Source of the DNA: an uncultured Cyclobacteriaceae bacterium
GTDB taxonomy: Bacteria; Bacteroidota; Bacteroidia; Cytophagales; Cyclobacteriaceae
Reading direction: 5' to 3'
Length of the DNA: 36,087 bases
Assembly (NCBI GenBank): GCA_937146645.1
Contig: CAKZRQ010000033.1
Coordinates: forward strand, 1-36,087
Shown here: in pieces, positions 24,775-33,182 of the stretch
How the letters are laid out: each line of letters starts with the position of its first letter
Numbering within the stretch: the first letter of the stretch is position 1
Notes under the pieces: model-generated
The model's input: only the letters and a program-made list of their open reading frames with translations
What the model was told of the DNA's origin: nothing
Database searches by the model: none
Made by a program: the position numbers and the translations under genes

Positions 24775-25857
24775 TTAATTATTGACCCTACGGCCCTCTC
24801 TGTAAGTTTCAGTTTTCATCGGCTCACCATCCTTATCAAAATACTCTCTTTTGCCTTCCAGTTGCCCATCTCGATAATTTCGGATCTCTTCAAGCGTCTT
24901 ATCCTTTCTGTAAATTTTCAACTCTCCCTGAATCAAATCATTGAAATAATTAGCCTGGTAATTCAGGTTTCCATTGTCATGGTAATAGGTCTCCCGTAAA
25001 AGGTATCCATCATCATCGTATTCGCCGAGCATCTGAAGCTCTCCATTGGGATGATATTTTCGAATCTCTTCGGTGGGTTCTCCCTTCTTGAAAACGGCTC
25101 TTTCTTTTAGCTTGCCATTTTCATAATAGGCTAGCATTTCTCCATCAGGACTGCCCTTTCGATATGTACCCTCTCTGGATTTTTGACCGCTGGGATAGTT
25201 CAATAAAAAAAGACCATCCAACAAACCTTTCTTGTATTCTCTTTGAGATTCAATGGTCCCATCATCAAAATATCTCGTTTCCAAACCATCGACTTCGCCC
25301 TCATCATAGATTGAGGAAAGGATGAGTTCGCCGCCTTCATTATACTCCTCGTAAGGTCCGTCAAGAACACCTTCTTTATAATTAGCTTTTTTCTGGATTT
25401 GACCTGACTCAAAATAGCTCATCGATGGGCCATTCGGTTTGTTCGATTCAAAAAGGGTTTTGTCCTGAAGCTTCCCTGATGGGAAATAGCTATTTACTTC
25501 TCCTTGAAGTTCATTGTCCTCAAAATAACTTCTTTGTTGGACCAAGCCGCTTGGATAGTAGCTCACCGATTCCCCATTCCTCATGTTATTCACAAAGAGG
25601 GTAGTCTTCAGCGTGTCCCCGGATCTTTCGTCAAGGTCCACAAAAAGGCCATGTCTTTGATTATTTTTTAATTGACCTATCTGAACCAGGTCTCCTTCTA
25701 TGGAGAATCGCTTCACAATTCCCTCAGCCACTCCATTTATCTCCACATACTCCTCGCGAACTAAGGTCTGCTCTTCGTCATAATAGGTTCTAAGCGTATC
25801 CTGTGCAAAAAGGGATAAGCTTGCTAAGAAGAGAATTAAAAATAAGCTGGCGCGCAT
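24775..25857 (-). CDS. YwqK/MORN-variant repeat protein, exported
   Basis: A 360-aa protein with a signal peptide (MRASLFLILFLASLSLFAQ). It consists of about a dozen degenerate repeats of roughly 20-24 residues with the pattern Y-x-S/N-G followed by a charged turn and a hydrophobic strand, for example YYPSGLVQQRSYFEDNELQG, YFPSGKLQDKTLFESNKPNG and YHPNGELQMLGEYDDDGYLL. These are MORN_2 repeats. Database entries often call such genes a YwqK antitoxin, but toxin-antitoxin function is poorly supported, and no toxin-like gene sits beside it. It is likely a beta-rich repeat protein in the periplasm or on the surface. Its start lies just beyond the thiolase terminator. Confidence 0.8.
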   Translation of the reverse strand: MRASLFLILFLASLSLFAQDTLRTYYDEEQTLVREEYVEINGVAEGIVKRFSIEGDLVQIGQLKNNQRHGLFVDLDERSGDTLKTTLFVNNMRNGESVSYYPSGLVQQRSYFEDNELQGEVNSYFPSGKLQDKTLFESNKPNGPSMSYFESGQIQKKANYKEGVLDGPYEEYNEGGELILSSIYDEGEVDGLETRYFDDGTIESQREYKKGLLDGLFLLNYPSGQKSREGTYRKGSPDGEMLAYYENGKLKERAVFKKGEPTEEIRKYHPNGELQMLGEYDDDGYLLRETYYHDNGNLNYQANYFNDLIQGELKIYRKDKTLEEIRNYRDGQLEGKREYFDKDGEPMKTETYREGRRVNN

Positions 25858-25860
25858 AAA

Positions 25861-25888
25861 TAAAAATGCCGCAAGCTAAGCTTGCGGC
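25861..25888 (-). terminator. Rho-independent terminator of the thiolase gene
   Basis: The stem GCCGCAAGC with GCTTGCGGC (25868-25876 with 25880-25888) has a very short loop. On the minus strand it is followed by ATTTTTA. It lies between the thiolase stop at 25898 and the YwqK-like gene's ATG at 25857. Confidence 0.75.
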
Positions 25889-25897
25889 TTTGAAGAT

Positions 25898-27076
25898 TTA
25901 TAGTTTTTCAATCACCAATGCGGAAGCACCTCCGCCACCGTTACAAATTCCTGCCACACCAATTTTGGCATCTTCGGATTGCAAGACTGTGTTCAAGGTA
26001 GAAATAATCCTCGCTCCTGAAGCACCCAGTGGATGACCTAATGAAACAGCACCTCCGTAAACATTGATTTTATTATTATCCAGGCCGAGCTTTCTTTGGT
26101 TTGCCAAAGCAACGGCAGAGAAGGCTTCATTGATTTCATAGAAATCAACATCGCTTTCGCTGATACCTGCATTTTCTATTGCTTTTGGAATAGCTAGGGA
26201 AGGGGCTGTGGTAAACCAAATCGGGTCAGTGGCAGCATCTGCAAAACCTCTGATTTTAGCTAAAGGCTTTAATCCAAGTTCTTCAGCTTTTTCCTTACTA
26301 ACCAAAACCAGGGCTGATGCTCCATCATTCATGGTGGATGCATTCGCTGCGGTCACGGTTCCATCTTTTTCAAAAACAGGTCTTAGCGATGGAATTTTTT
26401 CAAACTTTACATTTTTGAACTCTTCATCCTCAGAGATAGTAATCGTTCCTTTTCTTCCTTTGATCTCAACTGGGATCACTTCTTCGCTGAATTTGCCATC
26501 TGCCCAAGCTTTGGCGGAACGCTCATAAGATTGAATCGCATAAGCATCCTGATCTTCACGGCTAATGTTCATTTCTTTAGCAGTATTATCTGCGCAATTA
26601 CCCATCGGGAAATTGTAATATGCCTCGAAAAGGCCGTCTTTTACTAGCCCGTCCACGAATTCGGCATTTCCATACTTGTATCCGAATCTTGCTTTAGGAA
26701 CATAAAATGGAACATTTGACATGCTTTCCATTCCTCCAGTAACTACCACATCATTAATTCCGAGCATGATGGACTGAGCGCCAAACATCACGGACTTCAT
26801 TCCTGAAGCACATACTTTATTGACGGTAGTACAAGGGACATTATAATCGATTCCTGCGCCTATGGCCGCCTGACGGGCAGGTGCCTGACCAAGGTTTGCA
26901 GAGATGACGTTGCCCATAAATACTTCCTGAACATCTTTGCTATCCACTCCAGCTTTTTCCAATGCTCCCTTGATGGCATGGCTACCAAGCTGAACTGCTG
27001 TAAGGCTGGAAAGTGCTCCTCCGTAACTTCCGATTGGAGTCCTTACCGCGGACACGATGTAAACTTCTTTGATCAT
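25898..27076 (-). CDS. Acetyl-CoA C-acyltransferase (thiolase)
   Basis: A 392-aa thiolase. The nucleophile Cys89 is in NKVCASGMKSVMFGAQ, the catalytic His in SLGHPLGASGARII, and the second Cys in GICNGGGGASALVIE; NEAFSAVALANQ is the fourth family block. All are intact. Thiolases either condense two acetyl-CoA or cleave 3-ketoacyl-CoA in fatty-acid breakdown. Sequence alone does not decide the direction, though the short specificity loop and the MGNCADN motif favour the acetoacetyl-CoA type. The gene lies 23 bases after the Gln/Glu-rich gene of the Bat cluster and ends at its own terminator, so read-through from that cluster is plausible. Confidence 0.92.
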   Translation of the reverse strand: MIKEVYIVSAVRTPIGSYGGALSSLTAVQLGSHAIKGALEKAGVDSKDVQEVFMGNVISANLGQAPARQAAIGAGIDYNVPCTTVNKVCASGMKSVMFGAQSIMLGINDVVVTGGMESMSNVPFYVPKARFGYKYGNAEFVDGLVKDGLFEAYYNFPMGNCADNTAKEMNISREDQDAYAIQSYERSAKAWADGKFSEEVIPVEIKGRKGTITISEDEEFKNVKFEKIPSLRPVFEKDGTVTAANASTMNDGASALVLVSKEKAEELGLKPLAKIRGFADAATDPIWFTTAPSLAIPKAIENAGISESDVDFYEINEAFSAVALANQRKLGLDNNKINVYGGAVSLGHPLGASGARIISTLNTVLQSEDAKIGVAGICNGGGGASALVIEKL

Positions 27077-27099
27077 TCTATTTGGGTTTAGTTTAGATT

Positions 27100-27711
27100 T
27101 TACCAGTCAGGAATCCCTTTTTTGGGCCTTTCTGTGGGTCGTTTTTTGTTTTGCTGGATGTACCGGAGCTCAGCGGCGTTCATGTTTTCTAAAATTTGGG
27201 CCGCCTGCTCAGGAGTGAGGTTCATGGCTTTCAGCTTTTCCTTGAACTCTTCCATTGCTTTTTGCCTATCGGCTAAATCAGCATCCATTTGATCATTTGC
27301 ATTTTCAGGTTGATCCTCAGATTGGTTTTGAGCATCACCTTCCTGAGATTCTTTAGCATTATCTTCATCAGTTTGCTCTCCATCCTGATTTTCTTGCTGC
27401 TCTTCGGATTGCTCTCCCTCGCTTTGCTGGTTTTCGGAATCCTGTTGCTGCTGATTTTCGTTCTGCTGCTGTTGATCTTGTTGCTGCTGTTCTTCTTCCT
27501 GTTCTTGCTCCAGCTTCTCCTTTAGCTCCTGCAATTTCTGATCTCCAGGAAATTTTTGAAGGCCTTCATTCACTTTGGCTAGAGCTTGTTCTCTTTCCGT
27601 CTTTACATAAGATCTGGCTGCCTGATTGAAGAAATCTGCTGCCTCTTGGGCTTTGGCGAAGCCAAAGACAAAAAAGAAAACGAATAAGGTGGCTATGAAT
27701 TTATTTCTCAT
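27100..27711 (-). CDS. Exported Gln/Glu-rich protein, BatC-like C-terminus
   Basis: A 203-aa protein with a signal peptide (MRNKFIATLFVFFFVFGFAKA). A short TPR-like helical pair follows (FNQAARSYVKTEREQALA, then KVNEGLQKFPGD). Residues 68-150 form a low-complexity tract of Gln, Glu, Asp and Asn (QEEEQQQQDQQQQNENQQQQ). The C terminus is basic, with MTP-like helical spacing, and ends RPTERPKKGIPDW. The basic tail ending in Trp recalls the C-terminus of Bacteroidota BatC proteins. The gene overlaps the TPR gene upstream by 11 bases, so it belongs to the Bat-type transcript. The role is unknown; a scaffold in the periplasm is a guess. Confidence 0.65.
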   Translation of the reverse strand: MRNKFIATLFVFFFVFGFAKAQEAADFFNQAARSYVKTEREQALAKVNEGLQKFPGDQKLQELKEKLEQEQEEEQQQQDQQQQNENQQQQDSENQQSEGEQSEEQQENQDGEQTDEDNAKESQEGDAQNQSEDQPENANDQMDADLADRQKAMEEFKEKLKAMNLTPEQAAQILENMNAAELRYIQQNKKRPTERPKKGIPDW

Positions 27712-28339
27712 CGATCTCAGTCACTTCTTGTAGGTTAGTAATAAACTCCTGGTACGCCGCAACAGTTTCATCCTGCTGCATAGCCTCGGTCATAACATTT
27801 AACGCATCCCTAAAGCGGAATTGTTCCACGAGCCGATCTGCTTCGGCCTTCTTCTGCTTCGCAAATTCTGAAGGTTCAGGTCGATCCTGATCCTGCTGCT
27901 GCCTTTCCTCGTCTCTCTTCATCCATCTGGATAGGAGCTCGTAATTATGTCTGGCTTCTTCGTTTAGTGGGTTTTTGATCAAAGCTGATTTGAATTTACT
28001 CAAAGCAGCTTCATTTTCCTGCTTGTTTCCTAGCAAAACACCGCCTTGATTAAATGCCATGGAAGAAACTAAAGGGTTTGCAGCAAGGGTAGCCTTATCA
28101 TAATTAGCCGCTGCTTCGTCTAATTTCTCAGCATATTGATGACTCAAGCCTAAGTCAAAATCCAGGTTCGAAGAGGAGAATTGAAATTCTTCGATGAGCG
28201 CCAAATGAGCTTCGATAGATTCTTCGTATTCAGCTTTTGCGTAAGCCTCCTCTGCAGCATCAATAGCTGCATTAAGTCTGGAAACCAGCGTCCATGAAGC
28301 CGGAAGAAATAGCAATATGTAAAGCGCCTTCCAATTCAT
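27701..28339 (-). CDS. TPR protein of a Bat-type cluster
   Basis: A 212-aa protein with an N-terminal hydrophobic leader (MNWKALYILLFLPASWTLV) and several TPR-like helix pairs: EEAYAKAEYEESIEAHLALI, LGLSHQYAEKLDEAAANYDK, MAFNQGGVLLGNKQENEAAL and NEEARHNYELLSRWMKRD. After a charged linker (QQQDQDRPEPSEFAKQKK) a final helical part follows. Position and repeat type fit BatC of the aerotolerance (bat) clusters, where TPR proteins partner with VWA proteins at the membrane. Its ATG overlaps the VWA gene's stop by one base. Confidence 0.75.
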   Translation of the reverse strand: MNWKALYILLFLPASWTLVSRLNAAIDAAEEAYAKAEYEESIEAHLALIEEFQFSSSNLDFDLGLSHQYAEKLDEAAANYDKATLAANPLVSSMAFNQGGVLLGNKQENEAALSKFKSALIKNPLNEEARHNYELLSRWMKRDEERQQQDQDRPEPSEFAKQKKAEADRLVEQFRFRDALNVMTEAMQQDETVAAYQEFITNLQEVTEIDEK

Positions 28340-29304
28340 CAGAGCTTAATGGTTTTAATGGGAAGCATCATATCCAGCAGTGTAAGGGCAAATGCTGCCA
28401 AAAGGAAATAGAAATACTTATTCGCAGAGGCTTCCACAGTTCGGGAACCGGTGACACCACCTTCGAGTCTCTCAAGTGCGGCGATAAGATCACCCACTTC
28501 CTGAACTTCATCCGAAACCTCAAAATACTGACCGCCAGTATCCGATGAAATTCTTTGTAATGGTTCGCGATCCAAAACAGTAATCGCAGGCTGACCTACC
28601 GACGGATCCATCACAACTCCATTTCCCCTTGGTATAGTTGAACCCTGGTCTGTCCCTATTCCAAGGCTAAATACCTTGATTCCTAAATCTGAAAGTCTCG
28701 TGGCAACCGGTCCCAAATCATCTCCAAAATTCTCTCCATCGGAAATTAGAATAATCGATTTGGATTTGATTTCCTGGCTTTGATCCTTTTCGAATCTATC
28801 CAAAGCCATGATTAGGGGTCCATTAAGGTCAGTCCCAAAGTTCGGAACCAAGCCTGTATTCAATCCATCGATGTAAAGCTGCAAGACACTTTGATCGAAA
28901 GTCAGTGGGCATTGCATAAAAGCCTCTGAGCTGAATATGATTAGGCCAATTCGATCAGAAGGGAAATTTTTGGTCAGATTCTTCAATTCAAATTTGATTC
29001 TCTGGAGGCGGCTGGGACCAATATCCTGGGCATTCATACTTTGAGATAAATCCACGGCAATGAAAATATCCTTTCCTTCTTCTGTCAATTCCTTCGTGGA
29101 AACCCCTATGGATGGTCCGGCCATCGCTATTAGGAATAGAGCGAAATAAATGGTTCGGATCACAAGCTTGGTAAAAAGCCGTCTTTTTTGAACCGTAAGT
29201 CTCTGGTTGATTCGCCAGAATCGGATAATGTACAGGGTGTAAAGAATGATAAAAATCCCTCCTAGGACAAGAATCAATTCTAAATCAGGGTATGCCCAAA
29301 TCAT
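28339..29304 (-). CDS. VWA-domain membrane protein, BatB-like
   Basis: A 321-aa protein with two N-terminal membrane helices (LILVLGGIFIILYTLYIIRF, and a second around FLIAMAGPSIG). A von Willebrand A domain lies at about 85-285: the MIDAS motif is DLSQSMNAQD, with the threonine loop in FGTDLNGPL and the distal Asp in ILISDGENFGDD. A C-terminal helix follows (YFYFLLAAFALTLLDMML). Layout and length match BatB/BatA proteins. These proteins occur in moxR-bat operons of Bacteroidota and are linked to oxygen tolerance and envelope stress, with an unclear mechanism. Here it is the first gene, divergent from the TonB receptor gene; moxR, a second VWA gene and batD are not adjacent in the window. Confidence 0.82.
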   Translation of the reverse strand: MIWAYPDLELILVLGGIFIILYTLYIIRFWRINQRLTVQKRRLFTKLVIRTIYFALFLIAMAGPSIGVSTKELTEEGKDIFIAVDLSQSMNAQDIGPSRLQRIKFELKNLTKNFPSDRIGLIIFSSEAFMQCPLTFDQSVLQLYIDGLNTGLVPNFGTDLNGPLIMALDRFEKDQSQEIKSKSIILISDGENFGDDLGPVATRLSDLGIKVFSLGIGTDQGSTIPRGNGVVMDPSVGQPAITVLDREPLQRISSDTGGQYFEVSDEVQEVGDLIAALERLEGGVTGSRTVEASANKYFYFLLAAFALTLLDMMLPIKTIKL

Positions 29305-29438
29305 GGCTCGAAATTATAAAATCTGATGTACTTTCACAGTTCCATTTAGATAATGCTTCTGACTATTTATCCTTGTTTTTCGGGAATTAACAAACATTAA
29401 TCATTGTAGTTCGTCTTCCTTAAGAACCCTAGGTAAAA

Positions 29439-31847
29439 ATGCGCCACAATTTATCTTTCAGACATCTTTTTGGTCTATTGATTCTATTTTTTCTACCCTT
29501 CCTTTTTTTCGGAGCAAATGCTCAGGATAATTGGATCCAGGGCACTATTGTCGATGTAGACAATTCAGAACCCATGCCTGGAGCTAGTGTGTATTGGGAA
29601 GGCGATGTTTCTTCTGGGGTAGTTTCCGAGCTCGATGGCACTTTTAGAATTGAAGCGGTTGAGCTACCAGCTAGATTGATTATTTCATTTGTCGGGTACC
29701 AGACTTCGAACCGAGTGATCAATCCAAAGGATATTGATAAGGAACTTAAATTCTTTCTCAGCCCAGATGAATTGTCTCTGGATGAGATAATTATAGCCGA
29801 GGTAAGACCTGATGAGCAAGTAAAAAATTTGGAAACAGGAATCGTTCGATTACCGATTGAGTCCATTAAAAATATTCCCGCACTCTTTGGTGAGGTTGAT
29901 TTGCTTAGAAGCCTTCAACTTTTACCAGGTGTTCAAACGGCTGGAGAGGGAACCACAGGTTTGTTTGTAAGAGGTGGGTCAGCAGACCAAAACCTAGTTC
30001 AAATCGATGGAGCACCAGTATACAACCCTTCGCATTTCTTCGGTTTCTTTTCTGTTTTTAATCCAGATGCTCTGGATCAGGTAGAGCTTTACAAAGGAAA
30101 CATGCCTGCCTCTTTCGGAGGACGATTATCCTCGCTGATCGATGTGTCTTTAAAAGAAGGCAACAGAGATCAAATCCACGGAGAGGGAGGGATAGGAACC
30201 ATTTCTTCAAGGATTACGGTGGATGGGCCCCTATTTAATAAGAATTCAACTTTTGCCGTTTCTGCTAGAAGAACCTATGCCGATGTTTTCCTTCAGCTAT
30301 CTAACGATGAGGACTTAAGAAATAATCGCCTGAATTTTCATGACCTGAGCGGTAAATTTGCCTTTTATTTGAATGAAAGAGATAAGCTCACATTCAGTAC
30401 TTATCAGGGGCGCGACTTTCTTGGGCTTGATGAGGACTTTGGATTGGGTTGGCAAAACTGGGTCAGTTCACTCCGATGGAATAGGAACATTTCCAGCAAT
30501 TACTTCTTTGACTTGGAGGCCTATCATTCTGCCTACAATTATTTTGTAGAATTTGAAGACTCTGAGGCAGGTTTTGAATGGAATAATAGACTTTCTGAAA
30601 CGGGCATCAAGGCTCAATGGACCAAGCTTCGAGGAGAAAACCTGAAGACCTATTGGGGAATTCATAGTCAATACTACAATTTGGCACCAATAACTGTTGA
30701 TCCTGCAGGGGGAAGTGCGGTGGAACCACTGACCACCAATCCGAAGAATGGAGTACTAAATAATATTTTCGCAGGATTCAGCTATAATTTCACTCCAAAG
30801 TTGAGTGCTGAAGGAGGCTTACGGTGGGGGCTTTACAATCAAATAGGACCAGGGGTAGACTATATTTATCCTGGTGAAATTCCTTCAGAAAATGAGACTA
30901 TAATTGATTCTGTGGCTTATGATCGCTTTGAGAGCATTCAATTCTATCAAGGGCTCGAGCCTAGAGTGGCATTCAGATTCCTCATCAACGAGCAGACTTC
31001 TATAAAAACTGCCTACAACCGAAATTTTCAGTACTTACAAATTGCTTCAAATAGTTCGGCGGGCTTGCCGATTGACCGCTGGATGCTTGCAGGACGATAC
31101 ATTCCGCCTATCAGATCAGACCAGGTCTCTCTCGGGTTCTTCAGGAACTTCGATGATAATAGATGGGAGTTTTCTGTGGAAGGCTATTACAAGGACTTCA
31201 GAAATATTATCGACTTAAAAAATGGGGCAAATGTTCTATTCGCCGATAACGTGGAAACGGAAATCCTGGTAGGAGATGGCTGGGCGTATGGACTTGAGTT
31301 TTTGCTCCGCAAGAACGTAGGTAAGACCACCGGTTGGCTGGCATATACCTGGTCACGAACCTGGAGGCAGATTGAGGGGGTCTCTCAGGGTCAAAAATAT
31401 AATCCAAGATATGATCGACCACATGACGTGACTTTGGTTTTGAACCATGAATTCTCCTCAGCTTGGTCGGCAGGGGTAACCTTCGTGTATACTACTGGTC
31501 AGGCCGTTTCTTTCCCTGTGGGACTTTATCAGTCTGATAATCAAATTTTGAGCTTATACTCTGAATTTAGAAATGAGGATAGATTCCCTAATTACCATCG
31601 AATGGATGCTTCTATCAGCTGGAAGAATCCGAACAAAGGGAAGAAATGGAGAGGTAGCTGGAATTTCAGTGTTTATAACCTGTATGGAAGAAAGAATCCA
31701 TTTGCGTATGAATTCAGAGAGATCACGAATGGAGACATAAACTTTGATCCGGATACCGGAGAGCAAATCACCTCCGTGGAGCCGGGTATCGTGATGACCT
31801 ACCTATTTACATTCCTTCCTTCGATCACCTATAATTTCCAGTTTTGA
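29439..31847 (+). CDS. TonB-dependent outer-membrane receptor
   Basis: An 802-aa receptor. A signal peptide (about 1-29, ending GANAQ) is followed by a carboxypeptidase-regulatory-like domain (about 33-112, QGTIVDVDNSEPMPGASVYW). The plug domain (about 130-240) has LLPGVQTAGEGTTGLFVRGG, QIDGAPVYN and VELYKGNMPASFGGRLSSLI. A 22-strand-type barrel ends in the aromatic residue of YNFQF. It imports an unknown ligand with energy from TonB. It is not a SusC type: it is shorter and paired with a DUF4249 lipoprotein (two bases downstream) rather than SusD. A weak promoter-like TATCCTTG lies at 29368-29375. Confidence 0.93.
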   Translation: MRHNLSFRHLFGLLILFFLPFLFFGANAQDNWIQGTIVDVDNSEPMPGASVYWEGDVSSGVVSELDGTFRIEAVELPARLIISFVGYQTSNRVINPKDIDKELKFFLSPDELSLDEIIIAEVRPDEQVKNLETGIVRLPIESIKNIPALFGEVDLLRSLQLLPGVQTAGEGTTGLFVRGGSADQNLVQIDGAPVYNPSHFFGFFSVFNPDALDQVELYKGNMPASFGGRLSSLIDVSLKEGNRDQIHGEGGIGTISSRITVDGPLFNKNSTFAVSARRTYADVFLQLSNDEDLRNNRLNFHDLSGKFAFYLNERDKLTFSTYQGRDFLGLDEDFGLGWQNWVSSLRWNRNISSNYFFDLEAYHSAYNYFVEFEDSEAGFEWNNRLSETGIKAQWTKLRGENLKTYWGIHSQYYNLAPITVDPAGGSAVEPLTTNPKNGVLNNIFAGFSYNFTPKLSAEGGLRWGLYNQIGPGVDYIYPGEIPSENETIIDSVAYDRFESIQFYQGLEPRVAFRFLINEQTSIKTAYNRNFQYLQIASNSSAGLPIDRWMLAGRYIPPIRSDQVSLGFFRNFDDNRWEFSVEGYYKDFRNIIDLKNGANVLFADNVETEILVGDGWAYGLEFLLRKNVGKTTGWLAYTWSRTWRQIEGVSQGQKYNPRYDRPHDVTLVLNHEFSSAWSAGVTFVYTTGQAVSFPVGLYQSDNQILSLYSEFRNEDRFPNYHRMDASISWKNPNKGKKWRGSWNFSVYNLYGRKNPFAYEFREITNGDINFDPDTGEQITSVEPGIVMTYLFTFLPSITYNFQF

Positions 31848-31848
31848 C

Positions 31849-32697
31849 ATGAGAAGATTAGCGATAGCATGTTTAGGATTGATTTTATTCGCTTGTCAGG
31901 AGCAAGTAGATTTGCCTTTGGCTACGATTGATGGAACGGTAGTCGTGATAGAAGGGGAATGGACCAATCAGCCTGCATTTAATGAGGTTCAGGTTTCATT
32001 GGCACAAAATTATTTTGACACGACCAGTCGAACGGTGATTAAAGATGCTGAAGTGAATATTGTGGTTCCTGGGACCGAAACGATCATCCCATTTATTTAT
32101 GTAGAAGCTTCGCAAAGCTACCGACCGGTTTTTGATCGCATGCTAGCGCAAGTTGGAACGACATATGAACTGCAGGTGGCATGGCAGGATAATTTTTATG
32201 CAGCAAGAGGGTTGATGCTAGAACCACCCATTTTGGATAGCTTGACCTATCAATTTGAAGAAGAAAGAAGCTTCCGGGAAGAGGGTTATTATGTCAAAGC
32301 CTATGGAAAGATTCCATTTGAAGATGATAATTTCTACAGAATAAAGATTGTTGAAAATGACACCCTTCTCAATGATCGAGATGACTACTTGTTATTTGAC
32401 GATACCTTTGGATTGTCCTTTTTTGAAGAGGGCCTTGAGCTTAATTATGCTTTCGAAGAAGAGGACAGGGTAAGGTTGGTTCTATTCAGATTGAATGAAC
32501 CTGTTTTCGATTATTTCAACCAGCTGGTGGGATTACTTTTTTCCGATGGAGGCTTGTTCAGCCCACCACCACAAAATCCGGATACCAACATTGTTTTAGT
32601 CTCTGGTGAGGACCGACCGGAAGGGTATTTTATGGTATCCCCTGTGATTACTCAGAATATTTTTATTGAACCGGAACCAGAACCAGAGGAGCAATAA
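31849..32697 (+). CDS. DUF4249 outer-membrane lipoprotein, TonB-receptor partner
   Basis: A 282-aa lipoprotein with signal peptide and lipobox (MRRLAIACLGLILFACQEQ, cut before Cys). The N-terminal beta-rich domain has TIDGTVVVIEGEWTNQPAF and TTSRTVIKDAEVNIVVPG, followed by YELQVAW; this pattern is that of the DUF4249 family. The C terminus is an acidic Glu/Pro tail (EPEPEPEEQ). DUF4249 lipoproteins are usually encoded right after a TonB-dependent receptor, as here with one base between, and probably sit on it as a surface lid or ligand catcher. The ligand is unknown. Confidence 0.85.
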   Translation: MRRLAIACLGLILFACQEQVDLPLATIDGTVVVIEGEWTNQPAFNEVQVSLAQNYFDTTSRTVIKDAEVNIVVPGTETIIPFIYVEASQSYRPVFDRMLAQVGTTYELQVAWQDNFYAARGLMLEPPILDSLTYQFEEERSFREEGYYVKAYGKIPFEDDNFYRIKIVENDTLLNDRDDYLLFDDTFGLSFFEEGLELNYAFEEEDRVRLVLFRLNEPVFDYFNQLVGLLFSDGGLFSPPPQNPDTNIVLVSGEDRPEGYFMVSPVITQNIFIEPEPEPEEQ

Positions 32698-32738
32698 TCT
32701 TTGATTAAAGGACATGGAGTAGGTTTTAATCCTTAATT

Positions 32739-32775
32739 ACTATTAAAATTTCGTAGAACTACGAAAAAATAGTAG
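32739..32775 (+). promoter_or_regulatory. Nested palindromic operator upstream of the BlaI-type gene
   Basis: An inner perfect inverted repeat, TTTCGTAGAACTACGAAA (32750-32767), is enclosed by outer arms TACTATT (32739-32745) and AATAGTA (32769-32775). The TACTA-like arms resemble BlaI/MecI operators. It ends 32 bases before the repressor's ATG, so it is the likely site of self-regulation. Confidence 0.65.
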
Positions 32776-32807
32776 GATAATTCAATTACTGTCTCTACAT
32801 TAGTGAC

Positions 32808-33182
32808 ATGAAAGAATTATCAATGCACGAAGAACGGATTATGCAAATCTTCTGGAACATGGAGAAAGCAATGGTTCGTGAAGTTCTGGAACTACTTCCT
32901 GACCCTAAGCCACCATATACCACTTTGGCCTCTTCTATTCGTCTTTTAGAGTCAAAAGGATATCTGGCTCACAAGTCTTATGGCAATGTGAATCAATATT
33001 ACCCGATCATCTCTCAAAATGAATACAGTAAGGATTCTGCGAATCACATGTTGAAGAATTATTTCAATGGTTCGGTGAGCAATTTCCTCTCTTTTATGGT
33101 AAAGGAGAATACGATGTCAGATGGAGAAATCGAAGAGCTTCAGCAGTTGATAGATAAGTACGAGAAAGGAGAGAAATCATGA
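32808..33182 (+). CDS. BlaI/MecI/CopY family repressor
   Basis: A 124-aa winged-helix repressor. The N-terminal domain has SMHEERIMQIFWNMEKAMVR, PPYTTLASSIRLLESKGYLA (recognition helix) and the wing SYGNVNQYYPIIS. The C-terminal helices (about 80-120) would dimerise. In BlaI and MecI a cut between the domains by an M56 sensor peptidase frees the operator. Here an M56 gene overlaps its stop by four bases (ATGA), the classical repressor/sensor pair. An operator-like palindrome lies upstream. No beta-lactamase gene is in view, so control of the following envelope genes rather than antibiotic resistance is likely. Confidence 0.92.
   Translation: MKELSMHEERIMQIFWNMEKAMVREVLELLPDPKPPYTTLASSIRLLESKGYLAHKSYGNVNQYYPIISQNEYSKDSANHMLKNYFNGSVSNFLSFMVKENTMSDGEIEELQQLIDKYEKGEKS

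Noticed and set aside
24775..25857. Toxin-antitoxin locus
   Set aside because: The YwqK-like protein has an export signal, and the neighbours are purC and a thiolase; no toxin candidate is present.
27289..27525. Plus-strand ORF rich in Leu, Ile and Phe opposite the Gln/Glu-rich gene
   Set aside because: It is the antisense reading of the Gln/Glu codon tract; its hydrophobicity is a by-product, and it has no independent start signals.
29345..29375. TTTA-N19-TATCCTTG as promoter of the TonB receptor gene
   Set aside because: Spacing is right but both elements have a mismatch to the Bacteroidota consensus; too weak to list as a feature.
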